DNA of 51,365 nt from JBQCEE01 sp051960575. Its GTDB lineage: Bacteria > Actinomycetota > Actinomycetes > Mycobacteriales > Jatrophihabitantaceae. The DNA lies in the NCBI RefSeq assembly GCF_051960575.1, contig NZ_JBQCEE010000253.1, positions 1-51,365 of the forward strand. The letters are read 5' to 3'. The notes under the pieces are model-generated. The model was given only the letters and a program-made list of their open reading frames with translations, ran no database searches and was not told where the DNA came from. The position numbers were made by a program, and so were the translations under genes. The first letter of the stretch is position 1; every line of letters starts with the position of its first letter. Positions 7,343 to 16,424 of this stretch are shown in pieces.

Positions 7343-9268
7343 TCAGCCGAGACGGCCGGCCAGCCGGTCGCGCAGTCCCGTCGCCCGCGCCGTCGGCCGC
7401 TCGATGCAGGTGCGCACGGCGTCCGCCGACCCGATGACGGTGACGGACGAGACCGCCCGGGTGATCGCCGTGTAGAACGTCTGCCGCGTCGCCAGCGGGG
7501 ACCCGGCGAGCGGCAGCAGCACGGTGACGTCGTCGAACTGGCTGCCCTGCGCGCGGTGGATGGTCATCGCGTGCATCGGCCGCCCGTCGGACAGCCGCAC
7601 CAGCGGGATCGACACGTCCGCGCCACCACGACGGAAGGCGGCGATCAGCTCGCCGTCGCGCTCGACGACGACACCGACGTCGCCGTTGAACAGCTCGTTC
7701 TCGTAGTCGTTCGCGGTGACGAGCAGCGGCTGCCCGGCGTAGCGCCCGTCGAGTCGTGGCACCAGCGTCGGGTCGGCGGCGCCGAGCCACCGCTCGATCG
7801 TCGTCGCCCACATCCGCACGCCGCGCGGACCGGTGCGGTGCGCGCAGAGCAGGCGGTGGCGGTCCAGCGCGTCGAGCGCGGCGCCGGCATCGCCGGCACG
7901 TGCCGCGTCGATCACCGCGCGCTCGTGGGTGGCCGAGCGCTGCAGCGCGGCGATGGCGGCGTCACCGAGCGGCTCGTCGTCGGCGTTCTCGTGCAGCTGC
8001 AGCTCGTCCCGCCCTGCTCGGAGCAGGTCGAGCGCGGCGTCGGCGCGACCGGCCCGGACGTGTTCCGCCAGGGTGGCGATCGCCCCGCCGCGGTCGAAGC
8101 GCCGCACCCGGCGCAGCAGCGTGACCGACTCGCGCAGCGCCGCGCCCGTGCCGTCCGGCCGGCCGCCCGCGACCGGCGTGCCGGTGGCCTCGAGCCGTGC
8201 CGCGAGCTCGGCCCGGACCGGCCCCACGTCATCCGGATCCACCAGGTCACCGAGCACCGCGCCCGCCTCGACGGACGCGAGCTGGTCGGGGTCGCCCACC
8301 AGCACGATGCGACCGGCGGTCGGCACGGCCTCGAGCAGGCGGGCCATGAGCGTCAGCGAGACCATCGAGCTCTCGTCGACCACGATCACGTCGTACGGCA
8401 GCCGGTTGTCGCGGTCGTGCCGGAAGCGCCCGGCCGAGCCGGGCCGCCGTCCGAGCAGGCGATGGATCGTGACGGCCGAGAGCCGCTGCAGCGCCGCCCG
8501 GTCGGCGGGGCCGAGCGGGTCGCCGGCGGCACGCACCGCCTCCTCGAGGTGGGCGGCGGCCTTGCCGGTCGGGGCGGCCAGGGCGATGCGGGCGTCCGGC
8601 TGCTGCCGGAGCAGCACCGCGAGCAGCCGCGCGATGGTCGTCGTCTTCCCCGTGCCCGGGCCGCCGGCGATGACGCTCACCGGCGACAGCGCCGCGACGG
8701 CGGTGGCGAGCCGTTGATCGCTCTCGGTGTCCGCGCGGAACAGGTCGTCCAGGTCGGCGCGCAGGCGGGCCAGGTCGAGCGCCGCGCCGGTGCCGACCCG
8801 CGAACTGCGGCGCAGCAGTTCGTCGGCCACCACCGACTCCTGGCGCCAGTACCGCGACAGCCACAGCCGCGTGCCGACCTGTCGCACCGGCGGACCGCCC
8901 TCGACCTCCGCGACCAGCGGGCTGCTCGCACAGGCGGCCGCCCATTCGTCGGTGGCCGGCCAGACCAGCGGCGCGGCGGTCGGCGACGTCGCGCCGGTCG
9001 CCGGGTCGACCGCGTCGCGATCGTCGGCGGCCTCGTCGCCGCCGTCCTCGGCGGTGACGGTGTCGGCGACCTCGGCCAGGTCGAGCACCACTGACCCCTG
9101 CCGGGTGCTGCGCACGAGCAGCGCAACGGCGAGCAGCACCCGCTCGTCGGTCTCGGCGGCCAGCGCGCCGAGCCGCTGGGCGACGTGGACGTCGGCCACC
9201 GACAGCACGCCGAGCCGGTTGAACTCGGCGAGCAGTTCCGGTGCCCGCACCGCCAGCAACGACGTCAT
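7343..9268 (-). CDS. recD: RecBCD exodeoxyribonuclease V, alpha subunit (RecD)
   Basis: 641 residues from ATG 9268, which overlaps the recB stop by 4 nt (ATGA). RecD is the 5'-3' SF1 helicase of RecBCD. Visible motifs: Walker A GGPGTGKT (about 202-209), Walker B-type VDESSMVSLTLMARLL, GDPDQLASVEAG, and near the C-terminus AMTIHRAQGSQFDDVTVLLP and TAITRAVSSVTVIG (motifs V and VI). Length is close to E. coli RecD (608). The last gene of the recC-recB-recD operon. The complex unwinds and degrades broken DNA ends; its exact recombination role differs among actinobacteria. Confidence 0.95.
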   Translation of the reverse strand: MTSLLAVRAPELLAEFNRLGVLSVADVHVAQRLGALAAETDERVLLAVALLVRSTRQGSVVLDLAEVADTVTAEDGGDEAADDRDAVDPATGATSPTAAPLVWPATDEWAAACASSPLVAEVEGGPPVRQVGTRLWLSRYWRQESVVADELLRRSSRVGTGAALDLARLRADLDDLFRADTESDQRLATAVAALSPVSVIAGGPGTGKTTTIARLLAVLLRQQPDARIALAAPTGKAAAHLEEAVRAAGDPLGPADRAALQRLSAVTIHRLLGRRPGSAGRFRHDRDNRLPYDVIVVDESSMVSLTLMARLLEAVPTAGRIVLVGDPDQLASVEAGAVLGDLVDPDDVGPVRAELAARLEATGTPVAGGRPDGTGAALRESVTLLRRVRRFDRGGAIATLAEHVRAGRADAALDLLRAGRDELQLHENADDEPLGDAAIAALQRSATHERAVIDAARAGDAGAALDALDRHRLLCAHRTGPRGVRMWATTIERWLGAADPTLVPRLDGRYAGQPLLVTANDYENELFNGDVGVVVERDGELIAAFRRGGADVSIPLVRLSDGRPMHAMTIHRAQGSQFDDVTVLLPLAGSPLATRQTFYTAITRAVSSVTVIGSADAVRTCIERPTARATGLRDRLAGRLG

Positions 9269-12200
9269 CGCGTGCCCTCCGCCAGCAGATCGGACAGTTC
9301 GGTGACCAGCTCGATCGGTGGGCGCCAGGCGAAGACGCCGGGCCGGGCACCGTCGCCGAACCGCACGGCCGGCCCGCACATGCCCCGCAGGAACAGGTAC
9401 AGCGCCCCGCCGAGATGACGCTCGGGCGAGTAGCCGGGCACCCGCCAGCGCAGGAAGCGGTGCAGCGCCACCTCGTAGAGCAGCGCCTGCAGCGGGTAGT
9501 GCGCGCCGATCATGGCCGCGCGCAGCGCCTCGGGGCGGTAGTCCCAGGCGGTGAGCGGCGCGTCGGGCGTGCCGAGGCGGTTGGTCTTGTAGTCGATCAC
9601 GACGAAGCGGTCGCCCGATCGGACCACCGCGTCGATGCTGCCGGTCAGGTACCCCTTCAGCACGGAATCGCCCAGCACGGGGTCGGCGAGCACGGCGGCG
9701 TAGGCCGCGAGCGGGTCGTCGGCCGGCAGCCGTCGCCGCAGCAGCGAGCCGACCTCGGCCAGCGTCGACGTGCCATTGGGTTCGTCGCCGCCCCGTAGCG
9801 GGAGCTCGAACTCGAGCTCGACGAGCCGGTCGGTCGGGGCGATCTGCGCGAGCGAGCGCTCGTCGAGCACCGGCCCGAGCGGCGTGCGCAGCGCCGGCAG
9901 CAGGCCGGCGGTGACCGCCTCGACGGTGGCGGCGTCGACGCCGTCGAGCCGCCACGACTCGGCGACGACCCGCTCGTGCACGGCGTCCTCCAGGTCCTGT
10001 GCGACCGGGTCGAGCTCCTCGAGCACGGCGTGGACGAAGGTGCCGAACGCGGCACCGCCGGCGAGCGCCGCCATGGGCGAGACCACGTCGAGCAGCTCGG
10101 GCGCACCGGTCGCGGCGACGGGCACCTCGGGCTCGTCGTCCTTCTCCGCGACCTCGGGTTCGGTCGCGATCGCGGGCGTCTCGTGCGCCGCGGCCGTCAG
10201 CGCCGTGTAGGACGTCCGTCGCCACGACAGGTCGAGGCCGCGGTCGAACCGGGCCGCGTCCAGGCTCGGGATCGCCGCCGCACGCGCGGGCACCGACACC
10301 TCCGCCGCCGCAACGGCGGCGGTGACGCTGAGGCAGCCCTCGACGGCGAGCTGCGCGATCGTGGCGAGGGCCACCGAGTCGCGCGGCACGGGGAACCGCT
10401 CGCCGACCTCGTCCGCCGGGTCGGGGCTGAACAGCAGCCGGTGCAGGGGTGAGCGTTCGGTGTTGCGTCCGCTCGGGGCCCACCACGCCGTCACCCGCGC
10501 CTGGGCACGCGTCATCGCCACGTAGAGCAGGCGCAGGTCCTCACCGAAGTCCTCGGTCAGCGCAGCTGCCTGGGCGGCGGCCAACCCGGGACTGCCCTTC
10601 CCGCCGATGTGCCGCACCCGGCGGCCCTGGTCGTCGTGGAACAGCGGTTCGTCGGGCTCGGGCACCCACCGGTCGGAGGCGAAGGGGACGAAGACGTTCG
10701 GGAACTCGAGCCCCTTGCTCGCGTGCACCGTCACGATCTGGACCGCCGCGGCATCGGAGTCGAGCCGGCGGCTGCGCTCGCTCGAACTCTCGCGCTCGGC
10801 CTCGGCGATGCGATGCCGCAGCCACTCGAGCAGCGCGGTGAGGCCGAGCTGGTCGGTCATCGCGGCTGCGTGCAGGGCCTCGCCGACATGGCGCAGGTCG
10901 GTGAGGTCGCGCTCGCCGTTCACGAGCGCCAGCAGCCGCTCGGGCAGGTGTTCGTCGCGCGCGACGGACTCGTGGAGCGCGGCAACCCCGCGCTCGGCGT
11001 GCACCCGCACCCAGTGCCGCACCCGCAGGCCGAGGCGGTCGACGTCGCCACCGTCGAGGGCCGCCGCGTCCCACCCGACGAAGGGTGAGACGGCCAGTCG
11101 GCGCACGCGGGCCGCACGGTGTGGTTGCTCGAGCGCCTCGAGCAGCACGAGCCACTCCCGCGCCGCGGCGGTCGCGAAGACGCTCGACGCGGTGCGCACG
11201 ACCGCCGGGATGCCAGCCTTGAGCAGCGCGCCATGGACGAGGTGCAGCTGCTTGTTCGTGCGCACGATGACCGCCATGTCTCCGGGCAGCACCGGACGCG
11301 CCGGGCCGCCCTCGCGCGGCGTCAGTAGCGGTGCGTCGCGCAGCGTCGCGGCGATGTCGGCGACGAGGTCGGCCGTCACCCGCGCCCGCGCCTCGTCGGC
11401 CGACAGCGGATCGCCGCCACCCCGCGCCACCACCCGCAGCCGCACCGGCGCCTCGTCGGAGGCGAGCGAGCGACCCACGAGACCCGGCGCGACCGGGACG
11501 ACGACGATGCGTGGGTCGCCGAGCGCTGCGCCGCGGAAGAGCCGGTCGAGGCCCTGCAGCAGCGGCGGGTCGCTGCGCCAGTTCAACGGCAGCGTCGCGC
11601 GGTGGTCGGCCACGTCGGCCGCGGCCAGGTACGCCCGCACGTCTGCCCCGCGGAAGGCGTAGATCGCCTGCTTCGGGTCGCCGATGAGCACCAGGGTCGC
11701 GACGCCGTGGAAGGCCAGCCGGAGGATGTCCCACTGCACCGGATCGGTGTCCTGGAACTCGTCGACCAGCACGATGCGGTACCGGCCCTGCAGGCGGCTG
11801 CGGGCGGCCGCGCCGGCGTCGTCGTCGCGAAGGGTGTCGCGCAACCGGGTGAGCAGGTCGTCGAAGCCGAGCACGCGACGCAGCCGCTTTCGACGGTCGA
11901 CCTCGCGCCGCACGGCCTCGGCGAACCGCACGCGCACGTTGGTGTCGTCCGGCTGCAGCAGCGCCTGCCCGTCGTTCACGGCGACGGTGGCCAGCCGCAC
12001 TGCCTCGCCGAGCGTGAAGTCGGGACGCTCGTCGCCACGGCCCCACTTGCGCACGTAGAGGTCGTGCACCACCTCGGTGACGAGGTCGTCGAGGTTCTCG
12101 ACCAGCGTCGCGTCGGCGTCGAGGTCGCCGGCCGACCCGAGACCGCGCAGCACCTGCTGGCAGAACTCGTGCGTCGTCACGACGGTCGCCGAGTCGAAGG

Positions 12201-12555
12201 CAGCGAGCGCGGTCGCCAGCCGGGCGGCACGGGCCGCGGTCTCGACCGGGCCGTCGGCGGCGAGGTGACGGACGAGCGGGTCGTCGGACGAGACGACGCC
12301 GGCGGCATCGAGCAGGGCGTCGCGGGTCGACACGAGACGTTCGCGCACCCGGTCGCGCAGTTCCTGGGTCGCGAGGCGCCCGAAGGTCACGATCAGCAGC
12401 TCGTCGACGGTGGCCTCGCCCTCGGCGAGATAGCGCGCGACCAGCGCGGCGATGGTGAAGGTCTTCCCCGTGCCGGCGCTCGCCTCGAGCAGGGTCGTCC
12501 CGGTCGGCAACGAGCCCAGCAGGTCGAACGCGGCGGCCAGTCGTGCCGTGCTCAT
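9265..12555 (-). CDS. recB: RecBCD exodeoxyribonuclease V, beta subunit (RecB)
   Basis: 1096 residues from ATG 12555, overlapping the recC stop by 4 nt. N-terminal UvrD-type SF1A helicase with Walker A ASAGTGKT (about 25-32), the LVDEFQDTDPVQWDIL Walker B region, GDPKQAIYAFRGAD, VHASKGLEFPNVFVPF and LLYVAMTRAQARVT. The C-terminal nuclease domain has the conserved core DRFVVIDYKTNRLG, containing the D-x-K active site. It is shorter than E. coli RecB (1180) but complete. It supplies the 3'-5' motor and the only nuclease centre of the complex. Confidence 0.96.
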   Translation of the reverse strand: MSTARLAAAFDLLGSLPTGTTLLEASAGTGKTFTIAALVARYLAEGEATVDELLIVTFGRLATQELRDRVRERLVSTRDALLDAAGVVSSDDPLVRHLAADGPVETAARAARLATALAAFDSATVVTTHEFCQQVLRGLGSAGDLDADATLVENLDDLVTEVVHDLYVRKWGRGDERPDFTLGEAVRLATVAVNDGQALLQPDDTNVRVRFAEAVRREVDRRKRLRRVLGFDDLLTRLRDTLRDDDAGAAARSRLQGRYRIVLVDEFQDTDPVQWDILRLAFHGVATLVLIGDPKQAIYAFRGADVRAYLAAADVADHRATLPLNWRSDPPLLQGLDRLFRGAALGDPRIVVVPVAPGLVGRSLASDEAPVRLRVVARGGGDPLSADEARARVTADLVADIAATLRDAPLLTPREGGPARPVLPGDMAVIVRTNKQLHLVHGALLKAGIPAVVRTASSVFATAAAREWLVLLEALEQPHRAARVRRLAVSPFVGWDAAALDGGDVDRLGLRVRHWVRVHAERGVAALHESVARDEHLPERLLALVNGERDLTDLRHVGEALHAAAMTDQLGLTALLEWLRHRIAEAERESSSERSRRLDSDAAAVQIVTVHASKGLEFPNVFVPFASDRWVPEPDEPLFHDDQGRRVRHIGGKGSPGLAAAQAAALTEDFGEDLRLLYVAMTRAQARVTAWWAPSGRNTERSPLHRLLFSPDPADEVGERFPVPRDSVALATIAQLAVEGCLSVTAAVAAAEVSVPARAAAIPSLDAARFDRGLDLSWRRTSYTALTAAAHETPAIATEPEVAEKDDEPEVPVAATGAPELLDVVSPMAALAGGAAFGTFVHAVLEELDPVAQDLEDAVHERVVAESWRLDGVDAATVEAVTAGLLPALRTPLGPVLDERSLAQIAPTDRLVELEFELPLRGGDEPNGTSTLAEVGSLLRRRLPADDPLAAYAAVLADPVLGDSVLKGYLTGSIDAVVRSGDRFVVIDYKTNRLGTPDAPLTAWDYRPEALRAAMIGAHYPLQALLYEVALHRFLRWRVPGYSPERHLGGALYLFLRGMCGPAVRFGDGARPGVFAWRPPIELVTELSDLLAEGTR

Positions 12556-15500
12556 GACTCCGCCCGGAACAGCGGTTCCCAGATGCGGCGCGCGAGCGCG
12601 CCGAACCGCGTCGTCTCGCCACCGATCGCGTCGTCACCCGCGGGCTCGGCGAGCAGCCGGCGCAGCGGCGCCTCGCGTCCGTAGAGCAGCACGTGCTCGA
12701 ACTCCTCGCGTTCAGGGGCGAACCCCTTGATCCACTGCTGCTCGGCCGACGCGACGGCCGGATCGACGGGCATGCCCCGGCTGCGGCGACGGGCATAGGC
12801 CTCGGACGTCGCGAGGGCGACCGGCAACGGCGAGCACAACCCGACGTCGCGCAGCCGCGCGAGCTCACTCAACACCAGTTGAGCATCAGCGGGGCTTACT
12901 CCCCCGAACTGGCAGCGCGCCGCATCGCCACGGTCACGCCCGATCGTCACCGAGCGCCAGCGGCCGTCGCCGGTCGCCGCGACCACGGCCAGGTACGCGA
13001 CCCAGGCGGCGAGCCGCTGGCGCGGCCGCAGCGACGAGTAGGTAACCGAGAGCACCACGTCGCCTCGGACACCCGGCACCGTGCCGACGAGGCTGCGTCC
13101 GTCGACCAGCGTGACCGCGACGTCGAGCGACCTCGGCTCGATCGCACGCTCGGCCGCCGATGCGTGCAGCAGCGCGTCGATGCTGCGGCCGACCGTCTGC
13201 AGGGTGGCGTCACCGAGCGGGCCGGGCGGCAGGTCGCCGCGCATCCGCTCGAGGCGGGCGGCGGTGCGTGTCGGCATCCCGCCGACGCAGGCTCGCAGCA
13301 CCCGGTCACCGACGGCCCACTCGGACAGACCCTTCACCTCGATCGGCAGGTCGTCCGACGGCTCCTCCTCCTCGCGCGGCAGTGCGATGTCGAGCCGTTG
13401 CCGGAGGAAGCCGCGCGCGGGGTGCTGGACGAACCGCACCAGGTCGTCGAGGTCGATCACCGGGGACGGCGCCGGCGACGGCAACGGGTCGGCGACCAGC
13501 GGCGCCGGCTCGTGACGCGGCCGTGCGGCAGCGCGGGCGCCGGCGAGCCCGGACGGGTCGAAGGAGAACACCTCGCGCGGACGCAGCGCGCCGGGCGTGA
13601 AGTTGCGCGCGTCGAACGGCTGCAGCGGATGCCGCACGACCACGCCGTCCCGCGCCCCGCCGAGCACGTCGAGCAGCTCGCCGAGCGGCACACTGGGCGG
13701 TACTTCGACGCCCGTGCGCGGGTCGGCGCCGGTGTAGGTGATGACCAGCGTCTCCTGCGCCGCGCAGACGGCGTCGAGGAAGAGCTGGCGGTCCTCGCTG
13801 CGGGCGTCGCGCTCGCCGGTGCGCGGCTCGCGGGCGAGCACGTCGTCGCCGTCGGGCACCGCCCGGCGCGGGAAGACGCCGTCGTCCATGCCCACGAGAC
13901 ACACGACGCGGTGCGGCACCGACCGCATCGGCACCAGGGTGCAGACGGTCAGCGTGCCGGTGCGAAAGCTCGCGCGGCTCGGGCGACCGGCGAGGCGTCC
14001 GCGCAGCAGCGACGCGACATCGGCCAGGCCGAGGGTGAGGTCCGAACCCTCCGCCGCCGTCGCGACCTCGTCGAGCTCGCGCCGCAACTGCATCGTCTGC
14101 CAGGGCTGCTCGGCCTCGCCGAGGGACAGCGTCGCGGCGGCGAGCAGCCGCATCCATTCGGGGATCGTGTGGGTTCCTGCGAAGGTGCGCACCGCCTCGT
14201 CGACGCGGGCGACCAACTCGGCGAGCCGGCCGGCGAGGTCGATGTCGCCGCTGTCGACGTCGTCGAGCGGCACGGTTGTGCCCACCCAGGCCGCGTCGTC
14301 CTCCATCGTGACGCCGAGCAGGATGCGGTCGAGCGCGGTGCGCCAGGTGCCCTGGGCGAGGTGCCCCAGGTGGTACGCGCCGCGGTGCTCGGCATCGAGC
14401 CCCCACCGGGCGCCGGACGCGACGGCCCACTCGCGCAGCCGCTCGACGTCGTCGTCGTCGAAGCCGAACCGCCGCCGCACCGACGCCGACCCCGCGAGGT
14501 CGAGCACCTGCGTCGCGGTGACCCGGCCGATGGCGAGGTCGAGCAGCCGGGCGAGCAGCGTCAGCAGCGGGTTCGTCTGGCGCAGGGCACGGTCGGCGAG
14601 CTTGACCCGCAGCCGGGCCGCGGGATGTCCACCGGGTTCGTCGGCCATCCCGAAGGTTGCGGCGACCAGCGGCGCGAACGTCTCGACGTCCGGGCACATC
14701 ACGAGGATGTCGCGCGGCTCGAGGGTCGGGTCGGCCGCGAGCAGGCCGAGCAGCACCTCGCGCAGGATCTCGACCTGGCGGGCCGGGCCGTGCGCGGCGT
14801 GCACCTGCACGCTCCCGTCGGCCATCAGGTCGGTCGACGGCGCACGGTCGTGCGCCAGGTCGTCCTGGAGTCGCCCGAGCAGGGTGGCCGGCCGCGCCGG
14901 GATCGGGTGGTGGCGGTCGTCGTGCGGCGCCGCCATCAGCGACTGCTGCAGCTCGCGCACGTCACGCGACATCGAGGCGAGCAGCGGGTGGCGTGCCGCG
15001 ACCGGCTGCGCGCGTCGGCGCCCGGGCCTCTCGCCCCGCTCGGCGACCTGCTGCCACAGCATCGGCGACGGGTGGTGCAGCCAGAGGTGCACGTCGCGGT
15101 CGGCGGCGAGGGCGTGCAGGATGCGCACCCGCGCGGCCGAGATGCGGGTGGGGCCGAAGATCGAGAACCCGGGCCCGGGCGCGAGGCGGGCGCAGGCGGC
15201 GTCGAGCACCTCCGCCGGCGCCGGGTGCCCGATCTCGGCGCGCAGCCGGCGCCACAGCTCGGCCTGCCACCGGAGATCGTCGGGCAGCGGCTCGCCGTCA
15301 CCCTGCTCGTCGCGTCCCTGCTGCCATGCGTTGATCATCTCGGGACGCGAGCGGCCGTAGCGGTCGAACAGCTGCGCCAGCTTGGACGCGACGGCGAACC
15401 GCCGGCCCTTCTCGACGCCCGACCCGTCGAGGCCCAGGTGAACCGCCAGCACCCGGCACCACGCCTCGGTCGGCGCGCACCGGTCGACGACCTCGAGCAG

Positions 15501-15803
15501 CGGCCAGACGGCACGCTCGGGATGCCACCGCTCGACGGACTCCCGGTAGGTCTCGTCCGCCTCGGCGGCGCGCTCGTCGAGCAGACGGCTGGAGGACGGG
15601 AACAGCACGTTCGCGCAGACCCCGTCGCCGTGCGCGCCGGCCCCGAGCCGGTGGCTGAGCCGTTGCGCGAGCCACCGTTCGACGCCCTTGCTCGGCACCG
15701 CGACGATCTCGGGCCGGAAGACGTCGTCGGCCGGCGCGGCGAGCACCTCGCCGAGCGCGGTCGCCAGCGCGTCGGCCCGCTCGGCGCGGTGGATGATCAG
15801 CAT
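12552..15803 (-). CDS. recC: RecBCD exodeoxyribonuclease V, gamma subunit (RecC)
   Basis: 1083 residues from ATG 15803 (MLIIHRAERADALATALGEV); an in-frame GTG lies 17 codons upstream, but ATG has GAGAGGG upstream and fits family starts. RecC is a catalytically dead helicase/nuclease relative that holds RecB and RecD and reads Chi. Typical blocks: PSKGVERWLAQRLSHRLGAG (about residues 51-70), FGPTRISAARVRILHALA, ILVMCPDVETFAPLV and CLVGMDDGVFPRR. First gene of recC-recB-recD. The promoter is a perfect match to the LexA-independent RecA-NDp element, so DNA damage should induce the whole operon. Confidence 0.95.
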   Translation of the reverse strand: MLIIHRAERADALATALGEVLAAPADDVFRPEIVAVPSKGVERWLAQRLSHRLGAGAHGDGVCANVLFPSSSRLLDERAAEADETYRESVERWHPERAVWPLLEVVDRCAPTEAWCRVLAVHLGLDGSGVEKGRRFAVASKLAQLFDRYGRSRPEMINAWQQGRDEQGDGEPLPDDLRWQAELWRRLRAEIGHPAPAEVLDAACARLAPGPGFSIFGPTRISAARVRILHALAADRDVHLWLHHPSPMLWQQVAERGERPGRRRAQPVAARHPLLASMSRDVRELQQSLMAAPHDDRHHPIPARPATLLGRLQDDLAHDRAPSTDLMADGSVQVHAAHGPARQVEILREVLLGLLAADPTLEPRDILVMCPDVETFAPLVAATFGMADEPGGHPAARLRVKLADRALRQTNPLLTLLARLLDLAIGRVTATQVLDLAGSASVRRRFGFDDDDVERLREWAVASGARWGLDAEHRGAYHLGHLAQGTWRTALDRILLGVTMEDDAAWVGTTVPLDDVDSGDIDLAGRLAELVARVDEAVRTFAGTHTIPEWMRLLAAATLSLGEAEQPWQTMQLRRELDEVATAAEGSDLTLGLADVASLLRGRLAGRPSRASFRTGTLTVCTLVPMRSVPHRVVCLVGMDDGVFPRRAVPDGDDVLAREPRTGERDARSEDRQLFLDAVCAAQETLVITYTGADPRTGVEVPPSVPLGELLDVLGGARDGVVVRHPLQPFDARNFTPGALRPREVFSFDPSGLAGARAAARPRHEPAPLVADPLPSPAPSPVIDLDDLVRFVQHPARGFLRQRLDIALPREEEEPSDDLPIEVKGLSEWAVGDRVLRACVGGMPTRTAARLERMRGDLPPGPLGDATLQTVGRSIDALLHASAAERAIEPRSLDVAVTLVDGRSLVGTVPGVRGDVVLSVTYSSLRPRQRLAAWVAYLAVVAATGDGRWRSVTIGRDRGDAARCQFGGVSPADAQLVLSELARLRDVGLCSPLPVALATSEAYARRRSRGMPVDPAVASAEQQWIKGFAPEREEFEHVLLYGREAPLRRLLAEPAGDDAIGGETTRFGALARRIWEPLFRAES

Positions 15804-15831
15804 CGGGGCCACCCTCTCAAGTCCTCGCCGC

Positions 15832-15854
15832 AGCGTAGAAGTGGGTACCGACAA
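15832..15854 (-). promoter_or_regulatory. RecA-NDp (PafBC-type) DNA-damage promoter of recCBD
   Basis: The minus strand reads TTGTCGGTA-N8-TACGCT, matching the mycobacterial RecA-NDp consensus tTGTCRgtg-N8-TAnnnT at every strong position. The -10 box ends 28 bp before the recC ATG. GGAAA precedes the motif, as at two other sites in this window. PafBC activates such promoters after DNA damage independently of LexA. Confidence 0.8.
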
Positions 15855-15916
15855 TTTCCGGCGGACCGTCGCCCGGGCCTGGATTGGCGGGCCGACGTCC
15901 TTGGAAGCTTGACCGC

Positions 15917-16423
15917 ATGCGGGCTGCCGACGTGCTCCTCGACGCGCTCGACCGGGTCTCGGGCGTCGTCCACCACGTGCTCGACGGGATCGGCGACGAG
16001 GCGCTGACCTTCCGGGCCGATGCCGAGGCGAACACCGTGGCGTGGCTGGTCTGGCACCTCACCCGCGTCCAGGACGATCACGTGGCCGACGCGGCGGGCA
16101 CGACGCAGGTCTGGCGTGACGGCGGCTGGCACGAGCGGTTCGGTCTGCCGTTCGACGCGGACGCCACCGGGTACGGCCAGTCCGCCGACGACGTGGGGGC
16201 CGTGCGGGTCGGCGCCGACCTGCTGCGCGGCTACTACGACGCGACGCACGCCGCGACGGCCGACTTCGTGCGCACGCTCGGCGAGGACGACCTCGACCGC
16301 GTCGTCGACGACCGCTGGGACCCACCGGTCACGCTCGGCGTACGCCTCGTGAGCGTGCTGTCGGACGACCTCCAGCACGCCGGGCAGGCCGCCTACCTGC
16401 GCGGCCTCGCCGAGCGGGCCTGA
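15917..16423 (+). CDS. DinB-like (DUF664) putative thiol transferase
   Basis: 168 residues from ATG 15917. The four-helix bundle signature of the DinB/mycothiol-dependent transferase superfamily is present: ANTVAWLVWHLTRVQDDHVAD, with the first metal-ligand histidine (about H51), and a second conserved His in LSDDLQHAGQAAYLRG (about H154). Proteins of this actinobacterial subgroup are thought to use mycothiol or a related thiol and a divalent metal in detoxification. The stop is 1 bp from the convergent helicase stop. It diverges from recC, so the damage promoter region is shared, but I see no clear motif pointing its way. Confidence 0.82.
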   Translation: MRAADVLLDALDRVSGVVHHVLDGIGDEALTFRADAEANTVAWLVWHLTRVQDDHVADAAGTTQVWRDGGWHERFGLPFDADATGYGQSADDVGAVRVGADLLRGYYDATHAATADFVRTLGEDDLDRVVDDRWDPPVTLGVRLVSVLSDDLQHAGQAAYLRGLAERA

Positions 16424-16424
16424 G

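Noticed and set aside
15804..15916. LexA box in the recC promoter
   Set aside because: I found no GAAC-N4-GTTC pattern here or at the other two damage-type promoters; the match is to the LexA-independent element.
12693..16007. Very long open frame (about 1100 codons) on the strand opposite recC
   Set aside because: GC-rich codon bias keeps antisense frames open. Its sequence is low-complexity Arg/Gly/Ala-rich with no domain, while recC on the other strand shows clear family motifs. The same holds for long antisense frames over sppA, recB, recD and the ABC exporter.
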